Below the pieces are notes generated by a model. The model was given only the letters and a program-made list of their open reading frames with translations, did not search any database and was not told the DNA's origin. A stretch of 64,000 nt of DNA from Rhodocyclaceae bacterium (GTDB taxonomy: Bacteria > Pseudomonadota > Gammaproteobacteria > Burkholderiales > Usitatibacteraceae), in contig JADCJC010000006.1 of the NCBI GenBank assembly GCA_020247395.1, positions 1-64,000 on the forward strand. Reading direction: 5' to 3'. A program made the translations under genes and the position numbers. Of the stretch, positions 1 through 8,879 are shown one piece after another. How positions within the stretch are numbered: position 1 is the stretch's first letter; each line of letters begins with the position of its first letter.

Positions 1-48
1 CGCAGGCGGCAGGCATTTGCCCCAGCCCGTGAGTGCAGCATATTTCAT
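1..48 (-). CDS. 3-oxoacyl-ACP synthase III family protein, N-terminal fragment
   Basis: Only the first 16 codons are in the window; the gene runs leftward out of it. The visible peptide begins MKYAALTGWGKCLPPA, which resembles the N-terminus of FabH-like ketoacyl-ACP synthase III proteins (a short strand, then a Gly-rich turn and 'LPP'). A ribosome-binding site GGAG lies about 8 bases upstream of the ATG at 46-48, which supports this start. These enzymes condense acyl-CoA with malonyl-ACP in fatty-acid or related lipid synthesis. The catalytic Cys-His-Asn lie outside the window, so activity cannot be judged. The gene is divergent from the SOUL lipoprotein gene at 251. Confidence 0.6.
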   Translation of the reverse strand, partial: MKYAALTGWGKCLPPA

Positions 49-250
49 GTCAAGTTCTCCGTAACGATACTGCCATGACGCGGCTAGTGTGTAACCCACC
101 ACACCTAGGCTCATTCGCGTTTTTTCTAGCTCCCGCGCGCCAAATCTTTGCAGCTGGCGCCGTACGCGCACCATATTTTCTCGCAAAATAGACTTATGCG
201 CCGTACATCGTCTTACCCGAACCGAGATCCAGGCACTTCAGAAAGTTGTT

Positions 251-904
251 ATGAAACTCATCCTCTCACTACTCACCGTCATTATGTTGGTCGGCTGTGC
301 CACAATCGAAGCGGTTACCAACATCGAAGAGCCTGGCTATAAGTTGCTTAGGCAAGACGGGGACTTTGAGCTGCGCGAATACGACGCAATGATCATCGCT
401 GAAGTTACCGTGCGCGGCACGCTGGATGAGGCGAGCGGACGGGGATTTCGCCTGATCGCAGACTATATCTTTGGCAATAACCTCGCCCAATCTTCCCCGG
501 CTGGCGAAAAAATTGCCATGACCGCGCCTGTCACCATGGCGCGCGACGGGGAAAAGATCGCCATGACCGCGCCGGTTAACATGACACCTGCCAACCGTGC
601 TGTACCAAACACTTGGCGCATGCATTTTGTGATGCCGAGTCGATATACGATGGCAACGCTTCCCACACCAAAAAACGCGGCGGTGAAATTACGCGAAGTG
701 AAGCCGCAACAAGTTGCGGCGCTACGGTTCTCAGGGTTTTCCGGCGAAGAAAAAGTTGCAGCGAAAACCGCACAGCTCAATGAATGGATGGCAAAGGCGA
801 GTTTGTCAGCCAGCGGCGTGCCACAGCTTGCGCGTTACAACATGCCACTAACGCCACCCCCATTCCGCCGCAACGAAATTCTGATCCCCTTGAGCGCACC
901 CTGA
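251..904 (+). CDS. SOUL-family haem-binding lipoprotein
   Basis: This 217-residue protein has a lipoprotein signal at residues 1-16 with lipobox LVGC, so it should be anchored in the envelope and probably the outer membrane. The rest matches the SOUL/HBP family: 'EPGYKLLRQDGDFELREYD' near the start, then two copies of the family motif EKIAMTAPV at about residues 86-108, and a C-terminal YNMP-PPFRRNEI segment. SOUL proteins bind haem or related hydrophobic ligands; the ligand here is not known. The gene shares a TGATG stop-start overlap with the methyltransferase gene at 904, so the two are probably translationally coupled. Confidence is high for the family and low for the physiological role. 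Confidence 0.85.
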   Translation: MKLILSLLTVIMLVGCATIEAVTNIEEPGYKLLRQDGDFELREYDAMIIAEVTVRGTLDEASGRGFRLIADYIFGNNLAQSSPAGEKIAMTAPVTMARDGEKIAMTAPVNMTPANRAVPNTWRMHFVMPSRYTMATLPTPKNAAVKLREVKPQQVAALRFSGFSGEEKVAAKTAQLNEWMAKASLSASGVPQLARYNMPLTPPPFRRNEILIPLSAP

Positions 905-1905
905 TGCCAACTGAAGTTCGCTTCGTCATACTAGGATTAGCCACCGCCACGCTGCTTCTCTGTGCTGCGAGCTCGCCAGCACTAACGGTAGACCAATCCC
1001 AATCCCAATCCAATACCCCGCGTGATGTAGATGTTCCGTTTGTTGTCTCTGCTCCCAGCGTTGTGCGCACGATGTTGGAAATGGCGAAAGTACAGAAGCA
1101 AGATTTTGTCATCGACTTAGGTTCTGGCGACGGGCGCATTGTGTTTCATGCTGCGCAAAAGTATGGGGCGCGCGGGCTCGGCGTTGAGATTGATCCAAAA
1201 CTTGTCGAGACTGCTGTTGAAGATACACAGAAGCTCAAGCTGGGTGGCCTTGTAAATTTCCGCGTGCAGAGCCTACTCGAGACGGATCTGTCGCCCGCTA
1301 CAGTCATCACCATGTACTTATTGCCGGATGTGAACCTGCAACTACGCGACAAGCTCCTCCAACTCAAGCCAGGTACGCGAGTGGTCTCGCACGACTGGGA
1401 AATGGGCGACTGGCAGGCCGATGAGATGCGTGTCATTCAGAACCCCGAAAAGTCGCTGGGCCTAGAGAAAACCAGCAAGGTGTTTTTGTGGGTGGTCCCG
1501 ACCCGCCTTGCCGGGCGCTGGTGCGGACAAATTCACAAAGAGAATGAAGCGATTACGGTCAACATCGACATCGAGCAACGGTACCAAGAGCTTAGTGGTA
1601 GCTTGTCCATCACCACGGCGGACGCCGGGACAAAAAAGACCGTAAGGAAGATACCGATACGAACCAATCTGGTAGGCAATCGGTTCGTGATTAGCCACGG
1701 CAATCAGGACATCGTCACAGACGCGGACGACGCAGGTTTAACCCTGTCTGCCGATGCTCCTCGTCCAGTCCACATCGCAGATATCGGTGTCAACCCTCTG
1801 CTGGGCCGCAGATTTCCATTCTTCAACACCGTACCACTTGCCGAACCAGTACGACTCACGCGTGGCAGTGATTGCATGAATGCAAGAACTACTCCGGTAA
1901 AATGA
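904..1905 (+). CDS. Exported or membrane-anchored SAM-dependent methyltransferase
   Basis: The start chosen is the ATG at 904, which overlaps the stop of the SOUL gene as TGATG. The same frame is open upstream to 784, but that stretch lies inside the SOUL gene. The protein has 333 residues. Residues 7-25 are hydrophobic and end in SPA, a signal peptide or a single membrane anchor. A class I methyltransferase core follows, with motif I DLGSGDGRIV at about residues 75-84 and the acidic residue of motif II in GVEIDPKLV. The motif I context resembles the FAM173/ATPSCKMT lysine methyltransferases. Residues past about 205 form a beta-rich tail I do not recognise. SAM is made in the cytoplasm, so the N-terminal hydrophobic segment raises a topology question. 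It overlaps the next gene by ATGA. Confidence 0.75.
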   Translation: MPTEVRFVILGLATATLLLCAASSPALTVDQSQSQSNTPRDVDVPFVVSAPSVVRTMLEMAKVQKQDFVIDLGSGDGRIVFHAAQKYGARGLGVEIDPKLVETAVEDTQKLKLGGLVNFRVQSLLETDLSPATVITMYLLPDVNLQLRDKLLQLKPGTRVVSHDWEMGDWQADEMRVIQNPEKSLGLEKTSKVFLWVVPTRLAGRWCGQIHKENEAITVNIDIEQRYQELSGSLSITTADAGTKKTVRKIPIRTNLVGNRFVISHGNQDIVTDADDAGLTLSADAPRPVHIADIGVNPLLGRRFPFFNTVPLAEPVRLTRGSDCMNARTTPVK

Positions 1906-2528
1906 AACCAAACATACGACGATTTGCTGGTTGGCTCGCGACAGCTTGCCTGATCATAGGGCTCACATCCTGCGGTGGATCGTCCGTTCGACTTCCACGC
2001 TTGGCCGACAACGCCACTATTGTCGCCTTTGGTGACAGCCTCACCTTCGGCACTGGCGCAAGCCCGGACAAATCCTACCCTGCGCGTCTATCGAGCCTGA
2101 TCGGGCGCGAGATTGTTAACCATGGCGTTCCGGGGGAAATCAGTCGCGATGGGCTGAGTCGGTTGCCCGGCGTGCTCGACGAGATCAAACCGGCACTGCT
2201 AATCCTCTGCCACGGCGGCAATGATTTTCTGCGCAAACTGGATACTAGAGAGACTGAAGCAAATATTCGGGCGATGGTAAAAATTGCCCGCGACCGCAAT
2301 ATCGGCGTGTTGTTGCTGGCGACACCCAAACCGGGCCTGATGCTCTCGTCACCGGAGTTTTACGACAAGATTGGCAGCGAGTTAAGTGTCCCCGTCGAAG
2401 GCGCGGTGCTCGCCAAGGTACTTGGAGACAATGGCCTCAAGGCCGACCTCGTACACCCGAATGCAAACGGGTATTCGCGTATCGCGGAAGCAATTGCTGC
2501 CACCCTAGAACGCAACGGTGCGCTTTAA
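1902..2528 (+). CDS. GDSL/SGNH-family esterase lipoprotein (TesA-like)
   Basis: The 208-residue protein starts at the ATG overlapping the methyltransferase stop (ATGA). It carries a lipoprotein signal with lipobox LTSC. The SGNH hydrolase blocks are clear: block I GDSLTFG with the nucleophilic Ser, block II Gly in NHGVPGE, block III GGND, and block V DLVHPN with the catalytic Asp and His. This layout matches TesA-type lysophospholipase, thioesterase or arylesterase enzymes, normally periplasmic. Here the protein should be lipid-anchored. It is the last gene of a three-gene run of exported proteins starting at 251. The substrate cannot be told from sequence. Confidence 0.85.
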   Translation: MKPNIRRFAGWLATACLIIGLTSCGGSSVRLPRLADNATIVAFGDSLTFGTGASPDKSYPARLSSLIGREIVNHGVPGEISRDGLSRLPGVLDEIKPALLILCHGGNDFLRKLDTRETEANIRAMVKIARDRNIGVLLLATPKPGLMLSSPEFYDKIGSELSVPVEGAVLAKVLGDNGLKADLVHPNANGYSRIAEAIAATLERNGAL

Positions 2529-2994
2529 GAGCAAGCCAAAGGCCGAGTCAATCAGCGGCGGGGGTTTTTAGCCATTTTTTGCTCTGGACGCGTCGGCCAC
2601 GATGATCGTTTGGCGAAAGCCACTTGACGACCTGTTTCAGGATGGCGAATGGTTCACCACGACAACGACCAAGGACTTACGCACCAAAGACGTCGAGCAG
2701 ATTTGAGCGTGACTAACTTGTGCTCGTACACCTTACTGGCAGGTGAGATGCGTATCGAGAGTGCAATTTACGTACTGATGGAAACATGGATATCACCGGA
2801 CTCGCGGCCGACGGCGCATTTACAAGAAACGATCCGCTCGCACACGGCAAGACTGATCGCAAGACCAATCCCACGCTTGCAGATCGTTAGTTGTCCCCGT
2901 TAACCGCGTCGGCTGGGCACACCATCAGACACAAACCGACGACTTCATTCACGGTGGAGCGACCTACGTCTATACCGAGGGCTGATCCGACCCG
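2529..2994. other. 466-base gap with possible decayed coding sequence
   Basis: No convincing gene is present. Short stretches in different plus frames look protein-like: one near 2601-2702 reads IVWRKPLDDLFQDGEWFTTT before a stop, one near 2787-2890 reads DITGLAADGAFTRNDPLAHG before a stop, and one near 2888-2983 ends DDFIHGGATYVYTEG before a stop. They sit in different frames with stops between them, as expected of a frameshifted pseudogene remnant. I cannot name the parent family. This is an impression from composition only and could be chance. Confidence 0.25.
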
Positions 2995-4650
2995 CTAATC
3001 GGGACTGGAGAGACCGTGGGTTTCCCGTCGCGCACGCACTCGATCACGGGGTGTCATGGAAAAGATCTGACGGAACGTGCCGACCTTTTCTGTCCACGTG
3101 AGCCCCTCACTGGACAAGGCTTCCATGAAGTTTGCGATCCGCCGCGAGATGATGACGGTATAAAGCGCCAGCGCAGTTGTTGGGATGAATACCGCGCCAA
3201 AAATGAGTATCTTTTCCAGCACCGGAAGATCTGAATGTGAATATAGATTCATGCCGAGAAACCCGGTGACGACCGTACCCACCATACCACACGAAGACAC
3301 CACCGTGAGGCGCATCGCGTTATCGGTTTGTTTGCGCGTCCGATCGGCATCCAGGTATTCGTTTATGTCACGGGCTTCCTCGCGAACTTCTTGATACAGC
3401 GCGTCAGAGCCAAGCTGATGCGACCATCGCTGGAAGAAATCACTGGCTTGAACCTGATTGGAAATTTCGTGAAACCAATAACGATGGTTGAACCGCAGGA
3501 ACACTTCGAGCGTTTCACGGACGTGTTTTTTGAACTGCTTAACTGACTCATAACTGCGGACATTGAGCCGCTCAACGGCGCGTGAGAATCGATTCGAGAG
3601 CGACAGCAGCGCGGCCTTGTTGAAGTTTGCGATGAGGCCTATTTGATAGAACTGGTGCCTGAACTGCCCAAGCAATTGCGCCTGTTGACCGGTCTTGGTG
3701 ATCATCGCAAAACTGACACCGCAGAAAATATAACGCGTGTCCATGTCGGTGGTCGGATCCTCAGGATCCCAGTAACGGTCATAACAATACTGGGACTCAA
3801 AGTCTGCGAGAAACTGTTTAGCATAAGGCAACGTGTCGGATGCGCCCCACTTGGCTGCAAAACCGATTCGAATCATGTCCCCTCGCGAGAGCTGGGTCGG
3901 GTCGTCAAACGAGAGGTAAGTCATGGTCGGAATACGCTTGTTCTCGATCTGGTAATACTTGATCGTGCCCCCTTGTAGATATGCCGGCACTAGCGGCGAG
4001 AGGAAAAACTCCCAATGCATCGATAGCGGCGTTTGACGCTCACTCCGAACAAGATCGATGAACTTGTCGCGGTCGCCGTAGTCCGACTGCGACAACAGCG
4101 CACCATCATGCCCCCTAAATGCCACCCGATACGGACAATGTGCGCCACGATCCGAGCTTTCCCATGCCGGCGCATAGGGCCGCCCAAATCGATCCATTAG
4201 TTCCACCGCCTGCGCCAATGGGATGTCCGTACCGGCGACTTCCAACACTGCAACGGCGACATCAATATCATAGAAAAAGTAAAGCCTAGCCCGGAGGACG
4301 TCGAGGTGAAAGGCATCCGACCCTTTCACCAGCTCGACTTCGACCGTGGCAATGTCTTCGCGCGTGAATGCATACAGCGACGACTGCGCCCCCCGCCCTT
4401 CGTCACCGACCCCGTACAAGAAACGCTGCACGTAAGGCAGAAAATGTACGAATTCTTCATAACCTGCAAGACAGGTCTCATCCTCGATCAACAACGTATC
4501 AGCAACATACTTCCACGGGCCCGGATTGCGATTGAGCATGTCCCAATAGTGAACAACGCCCGCAGCCGCTTCTCGCCGGAGAGGCCGGAGCGTAATTGGC
4601 CACAACAGGGTGTGATGGAAGTCTCTTACAATTTTGGCGTCCTTGATCAC
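2995..4650 (-). CDS. CorA-like divalent metal ion transporter
   Basis: The protein has 551 residues. The CorA signature Gly-Met-Asn is at about residues 466-468, at the end of the first of two C-terminal membrane segments (about 449-467 and 480-500). It is followed by a short loop with acidic residues (SHSDLPVLE), as in CorA/Mrs2 channels for Mg2+, Co2+ or Zn2+. The N-terminal 440 residues would be the cytoplasmic domain. It is longer than the roughly 240 residues usual for CorA and I do not recognise its sequence. The C-terminal tail after the second membrane segment is also long (about 50 residues, basic). Family assignment rests on the GMN motif and topology. It is a single gene, divergent from the TonB receptor gene. 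Confidence 0.7.
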   Translation of the reverse strand: MIKDAKIVRDFHHTLLWPITLRPLRREAAAGVVHYWDMLNRNPGPWKYVADTLLIEDETCLAGYEEFVHFLPYVQRFLYGVGDEGRGAQSSLYAFTREDIATVEVELVKGSDAFHLDVLRARLYFFYDIDVAVAVLEVAGTDIPLAQAVELMDRFGRPYAPAWESSDRGAHCPYRVAFRGHDGALLSQSDYGDRDKFIDLVRSERQTPLSMHWEFFLSPLVPAYLQGGTIKYYQIENKRIPTMTYLSFDDPTQLSRGDMIRIGFAAKWGASDTLPYAKQFLADFESQYCYDRYWDPEDPTTDMDTRYIFCGVSFAMITKTGQQAQLLGQFRHQFYQIGLIANFNKAALLSLSNRFSRAVERLNVRSYESVKQFKKHVRETLEVFLRFNHRYWFHEISNQVQASDFFQRWSHQLGSDALYQEVREEARDINEYLDADRTRKQTDNAMRLTVVSSCGMVGTVVTGFLGMNLYSHSDLPVLEKILIFGAVFIPTTALALYTVIISRRIANFMEALSSEGLTWTEKVGTFRQIFSMTPRDRVRARRETHGLSSPD

Positions 4651-4724
4651 TGGAGGGTTTCAAATGTTGTTGCAACTAGCCTAAGCGGCGGCACAACTCG
4701 CATGGAATTAAGCGGATTATGACC

Positions 4725-4741
4725 TGTAACTTCGGGTTACA
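4725..4741. promoter_or_regulatory. Small hairpin or operator between divergent genes
   Basis: An inverted repeat TGTAAC-TTCGG-GTTACA (6-base arms) lies between the CorA-like gene and the TonB receptor gene. It could be an operator or an mRNA hairpin with a UUCGG-type loop in the 5' leader of the receptor gene. No Fur box was evident to me. Function is unknown. Confidence 0.3.
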
Positions 4742-4848
4742 TGTCGGCGGCACAGACATCGCTAGGCAGTTGACGGTCAAGCCGTTAAAATGATAGGCCA
4801 CATCAAATCGTTCCATGCAGTCATTGGAGCGAGCTTTGCCGCCCTCCG

Positions 4849-7251
4849 ATGAATATGTCTTGTTTGGACTCCATGGACACCGCTCTAATGCAATCCCGTA
4901 GCGCACGATCGATCAGTTTTCCTTGCCTGTTTGCAATCGCGCTCGTTGGCCAAGCGGCTAGCGCGCAAACTAGCGCACCTATGGCTCCGCCAACAACCCC
5001 ACCTATAGCTCCTAGTACCGCGCTGCCCGCTGCTGATGCGGGCAATCCCAAGCCTTCTGCGCCCGCCGCAACGCCGACCCGCCCTGTGGTGCCTGCGGAA
5101 ACCGGAAAATCCGGTGCCGTCCGACCATCCGCACCGAAGACGGAAACACTGGAGATCACAGAGAGGCGTACCGCAACCAGCGAACGTCGCGACTCGTCGG
5201 CCTCCAAAATCATCATCACGCGCGACGACATCGAACAATATGGCGATAGCAATTTGGGCGACGTGATGCGGCGCTTGCCGGGCGTGACAGTCGGCGGCCG
5301 TCCCGGTCGCGGTGGACCACCGGCCATGCGTGGCATGGCCGGTGGCTTTACCCAAATCCTGATCAACGGTGAACGCATATCACCGGGGTTTTCCATTGAA
5401 CAAATCACGCCTGAAATGGTGGAGCGAATCGAAATTTTGCGCGCGCCGACGGCTGAAACCGGCACGCGCGCGGTTGCGGGAACGATTAATGTCGTGCTGC
5501 GAGAGCCACTGCGCCAGCGTAACAACGACATTCGTGTCCAAGTTCAGGAGGAGCGTAGCAAGTTCTCTCCAAACCTTTCTTTGTCCCGCAATGACACGAT
5601 GGGGCCGACCGGAACTTACAACTTTACGATCTCGCTGAACCATAACGATCAGCTCACCGATACGGCAACCAAAACCCTTTATACCGACCTCCCGAGCGGG
5701 CGCGTTACTCTGGCACAAACCGGCTTCGGTCAGCAGCATGAGGATCGCAACGGCATGTTCCTGACCAGCCGTTTCCAATGGCGGCTTGGGCCGGGTGAAA
5801 TGTTTAGCATTCAGCCGTTTATTGTTCACAACAAATCGAAAAGCAGTAATGACGGATTGTTGCAACAGCAAATCGGCGCGAATCCCGCACCATATGCAAC
5901 CAGCCGTTCAGACGCTGATTCAACCTTCACTGTTGCGCGGGCGATGGTCATGTTCAACAAACGCCTCACTCCAGACCTGCGGATGGAGCTCCGGGGGGGT
6001 GGCGGTCAGTTCACCTCTGACAACAAATCGGTTTTGCGCGATCGCAACGCGAGCGGTGCCGCAGTGCTTACGCAAACCGTCGATAGCGATACGCGAGACC
6101 GCTCTTGGAACGTAGTGGGAAAATTGTCCTACAACTGGTTGGATGGGAAACACAACCTTGTCACGGGTTGGGAATACGAAGACGTTAAACGCACCGACAA
6201 CAATACGACACTGCTTAACGGTGCCCCCCTGCTGACGGACTTTGGCAACCAGATAAACGTCGAAACCGTACGCAAGGCGCTTTATGTCCAGAACGAGTGG
6301 GATCCCCACCCGCAGTTTTCAACCTATCTAGGGTTGCGTTGGGAAGGCATCGAAACCATGAGCAAGACGCTAACCAGCCCGGTTCGCAATAGCAGTAGCG
6401 TCGTCAACCCATTGGCCTTTGGTGTGTGGCGTTTTGCAGCACCAAACCGCGACCAGATTCGCGTCAGTCTTACCCAGTCCTATCGTGCACCGACGACGCA
6501 GAACTTGGTTGGCCGGCCGTCGTTAAACACCCTGTTCCCGGTTCCAGGTCCAAATACTTCAGTCACACCCGACCGTGCCGGTAACCCGGCGCTAAAGCCA
6601 GAACTGGCTAACGGCGTCGATATTGCCTATGAAGATTACTTGGAGGGTGGCGGCGTCATCTCAGTAAACGTTTTTACGCGTCACATCAGTGATTTGATAC
6701 GTAATGTGGTCGCGCTTGAAAGTGTCACATGGGCGACCTCACCGCGTTTTGTCTCGCGCCCGCAAAATCTCGGCAAAGCTGTCACCAGCGGAATTGAGTT
6801 TGATGCGCGTTTTCGCCTTCCAGAGTTGGTTAAGGATGCACCGGCTATCAACTTCCGCGTCAACCTCAGTGTTTATGACTCGAGGGTCGACTCGGTTCCC
6901 GGTCCGAACAATCGGATTTCAGAACAACCCAAAATGACCGGCAACCTTGGGGCGGACTACCGCTTCCGCGCTACACCCTACTCGATCGGCGGTAACATCA
7001 ACTGGACGCCTGGCTTTGAAACCCAGCTAGTCGACAATCAGTTGAGTAAGACCAGCACCAAACGAAACTTGGAGATGTACGGTTTATGGACCATCAACTC
7101 CCAAGCTAAGTTGCGCCTAACAGTCGCCAACATCACTGCGAGCGATTTGATCACATCAAATATTGTTACCGTGGGTAATGAACGTCAGTCGGTGACGTCA
7201 AACGGCAAAACCTCGCGATCGATTGGCCTTAGACTGGAAGTGCGACTCTAG
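4849..7251 (+). CDS. TonB-dependent outer-membrane receptor
   Basis: This 800-residue protein has a signal peptide ending near residue 39 (AASA), then an Ala/Pro-rich linker (about 40-95) and a plug domain (about 105-222). The plug contains LGDVMRRLPGVTV, a Gly-rich turn, ILINGERI and the VERIEILRAPTAETGT-AVAGTINVVL segment typical of TonB receptors. The remainder is a 22-strand barrel, with the NPALKPELANGVDIAYE segment and a C-terminal strand ending in Leu after alternating hydrophobic residues. Such receptors import siderophores, cobalamin or sugars using TonB energy. The substrate is not readable from sequence. Several in-frame ATGs (4849, 4855, 4873, 4888) precede the signal peptide; the first is reported but a later one is possible. 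DUF3297 follows 50 bases downstream. Confidence 0.9.
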   Translation: MNMSCLDSMDTALMQSRSARSISFPCLFAIALVGQAASAQTSAPMAPPTTPPIAPSTALPAADAGNPKPSAPAATPTRPVVPAETGKSGAVRPSAPKTETLEITERRTATSERRDSSASKIIITRDDIEQYGDSNLGDVMRRLPGVTVGGRPGRGGPPAMRGMAGGFTQILINGERISPGFSIEQITPEMVERIEILRAPTAETGTRAVAGTINVVLREPLRQRNNDIRVQVQEERSKFSPNLSLSRNDTMGPTGTYNFTISLNHNDQLTDTATKTLYTDLPSGRVTLAQTGFGQQHEDRNGMFLTSRFQWRLGPGEMFSIQPFIVHNKSKSSNDGLLQQQIGANPAPYATSRSDADSTFTVARAMVMFNKRLTPDLRMELRGGGGQFTSDNKSVLRDRNASGAAVLTQTVDSDTRDRSWNVVGKLSYNWLDGKHNLVTGWEYEDVKRTDNNTTLLNGAPLLTDFGNQINVETVRKALYVQNEWDPHPQFSTYLGLRWEGIETMSKTLTSPVRNSSSVVNPLAFGVWRFAAPNRDQIRVSLTQSYRAPTTQNLVGRPSLNTLFPVPGPNTSVTPDRAGNPALKPELANGVDIAYEDYLEGGGVISVNVFTRHISDLIRNVVALESVTWATSPRFVSRPQNLGKAVTSGIEFDARFRLPELVKDAPAINFRVNLSVYDSRVDSVPGPNNRISEQPKMTGNLGADYRFRATPYSIGGNINWTPGFETQLVDNQLSKTSTKRNLEMYGLWTINSQAKLRLTVANITASDLITSNIVTVGNERQSVTSNGKTSRSIGLRLEVRL

Positions 7252-7301
7252 AGAAACGCCGCCGACACACCCGAATCGGCAACATTGCAAAAGACTTACC
7301 T

Positions 7302-7556
7302 ATGACCACAAACACCGAACGTCCCACCCTGCCTGATCGCCTGTCGATTGATCCGAAAAGCCCGTACTTTGTCGAGGCCATTTTCGAACACGACGTAGGT
7401 ATTCGTTTCAACGACAAAGTGCGCTCGGATGTTTCCGAGTATTGTGTCAGCGAGGGATGGATCATGGTCGCGGCCGGCAAAGCTGTGGATCGCCGCGGTA
7501 ATCCGCTGCTGATCAAAATCCGAGGCAAGGTAGAGGTTTTCTACATCGACGCCTGA
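7302..7556 (+). CDS. DUF3297 family small protein
   Basis: The 84-residue protein matches the DUF3297 pattern throughout: PTLPDRLSIDPKSP near the start, GIRFN, then EYCVSEGWIMVAAGK and a C-terminal GNPLLIKIRG-VE segment. It has no signal peptide and is probably cytoplasmic. The family is widespread in proteobacteria and its function is unknown to me. It lies 50 bases after the TonB receptor gene on the same strand and could be co-transcribed, though no functional link is known. Confidence 0.85.
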   Translation: MTTNTERPTLPDRLSIDPKSPYFVEAIFEHDVGIRFNDKVRSDVSEYCVSEGWIMVAAGKAVDRRGNPLLIKIRGKVEVFYIDA

Positions 7557-7585
7557 CTCGCTGCTCGCTAGCTGCTAGAAATGCG

Positions 7586-7608
7586 GCTGCCAGATAATCG
7601 TTGGCAGC
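7586..7608. terminator. Hairpin between convergent genes
   Basis: Arms GCTGCCA and TGGCAGC (7 bases) enclose a 9-base loop between the convergent DUF3297 and CoA-transferase genes. The plus-strand tail is TAATTGTTATC, only moderately T-rich, so it is a possible weak or bidirectional terminator. Confidence 0.4.
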
Positions 7609-7617
7609 TAATTGTTA

Positions 7618-8868
7618 TCAGCCAACACCGACCACCCGATCTTGTTTCAATACGTTGATTTGTGCCTCGGTGTAGCCTAGCTCGAAGAGAAGACTCACCG
7701 TATCCTGGCCGAGCGAAGGCGGATCGAGGCGGATACCGGGCCTGTGCCCCCCCAGCGTGAGCGGTAGTAGCGGCGTCGTTGTGCTGATCGGTTTCGCCGC
7801 ACCGCTGCAATCCGCCGGAATATTGATCGGTGCCAGTCCACCGCTCGCTTTAAGGTGAGGATCATCAAACAAGTCTTGCGGTTTGGTGATTGGCGCGTAG
7901 GGAAGGCCAGACTTCGCAAACACGCCAGTGATGTCGGCCGCATTCATACCGGCTAGGCGCTCGCGCAGAATAGGCATGAGCCACTCACGCGCTTCTACAC
8001 GTCCGACATTCGTTGCCAAGCGATCGTCAGACTGCAACGCATCCAGTCCGAACGCCCCACAAAATGTTTTCCACTGTGTGTTCGACACTACTGCAAGAAA
8101 AATCTGTTCGCCATTTGCAACGGTGAAAACATCATAGATGCCCCAAGCGGAAATACGGCTCGGCATCGGTTTTGCAGGTTTCTCCGTAACGGCGAATTGC
8201 ATCATGTGCGGTGCCATTAGAAACACGTTGTTCTCAAACAACGCGCTTTGCACTTCTTGGCCGCGCCCTGTGCGCTCACGATCACGCAGCGCTGCCATTG
8301 CCCCGATCGCACCAAACATCCCGCCCATGATGTCGTTGAGTGATGCGCCTGCGCGAAGCGGCTGTCCCTCGGGGCCGGTCATATAAGCCAAGCCCCCCAT
8401 CATTTGTACGACCTCGTCGAGCGCCGTGCGGTGATCGTATGGCCCCGGCAAAAAGCCCTTGTGCGATACGTAGATCAGACGTTCGTTGAGCTTCGACAAC
8501 GTGGGGTAGTCGAGGCCCAGTGTCTGCATGTTGCCGTCTCTAAAATTCTCGCTAAAGATGTCCGCAGTCACGACCAGCTTCATGACCACTTCGCGACCAC
8601 GCGGGTCGTCCATGTTGACAGCGAGGCTCTTCTTGTTGCGATTAAATACGGCAAAAAATCCCGCTCCAGAACCGGGGATGCGGCGTGTATTGTCGCCCTT
8701 TAACGGTTCAACCTTAATGACTTCCGCACCAAGATCCGCGAGCAACATGCCGCAGCTTGGACCCATGATCATGTGTGTGAATTCGACGACTCGAATGCCG
8801 GCATAAGGCAGCCGCGGTACTGGCGGTAATCGCAGCGACGCCTGTTGGGGAGTATTCGGTGTACCCAT
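7618..8868 (-). CDS. CaiB/BaiF-type (class III) CoA-transferase
   Basis: The 416-residue protein is a family III CoA-transferase, which moves CoA between acyl groups through a mixed anhydride on an Asp. Seen: the N-terminal GIRVVEFTHMIMGPSCGMLL-ADLGAEVIKVEP nucleotide-binding segment (about residues 24-57), an NRNKKSLAVNM-DPRG segment, and a candidate catalytic Asp in SLNDIMGGMFG near residue 176. Length fits the family (about 380-430). The start lies 11 bases after the stop of the prolyl oligopeptidase gene, so the two may share a transcript. The acyl substrate is unknown. Confidence 0.9.
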   Translation of the reverse strand: MGTPNTPQQASLRLPPVPRLPYAGIRVVEFTHMIMGPSCGMLLADLGAEVIKVEPLKGDNTRRIPGSGAGFFAVFNRNKKSLAVNMDDPRGREVVMKLVVTADIFSENFRDGNMQTLGLDYPTLSKLNERLIYVSHKGFLPGPYDHRTALDEVVQMMGGLAYMTGPEGQPLRAGASLNDIMGGMFGAIGAMAALRDRERTGRGQEVQSALFENNVFLMAPHMMQFAVTEKPAKPMPSRISAWGIYDVFTVANGEQIFLAVVSNTQWKTFCGAFGLDALQSDDRLATNVGRVEAREWLMPILRERLAGMNAADITGVFAKSGLPYAPITKPQDLFDDPHLKASGGLAPINIPADCSGAAKPISTTTPLLPLTLGGHRPGIRLDPPSLGQDTVSLLFELGYTEAQINVLKQDRVVGVG

Positions 8869-8879
8869 CTACCAGTGTT

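Noticed and set aside
530-580. Doubled EKIAMTAPV motif as a recent duplication
   Set aside because: Two copies of this motif are a usual feature of bacterial SOUL proteins.
4821-5531. Minus-strand frame of 236 codons
   Set aside because: It is antisense to the signal peptide, linker and plug of the TonB receptor; composition is explained by that gene.
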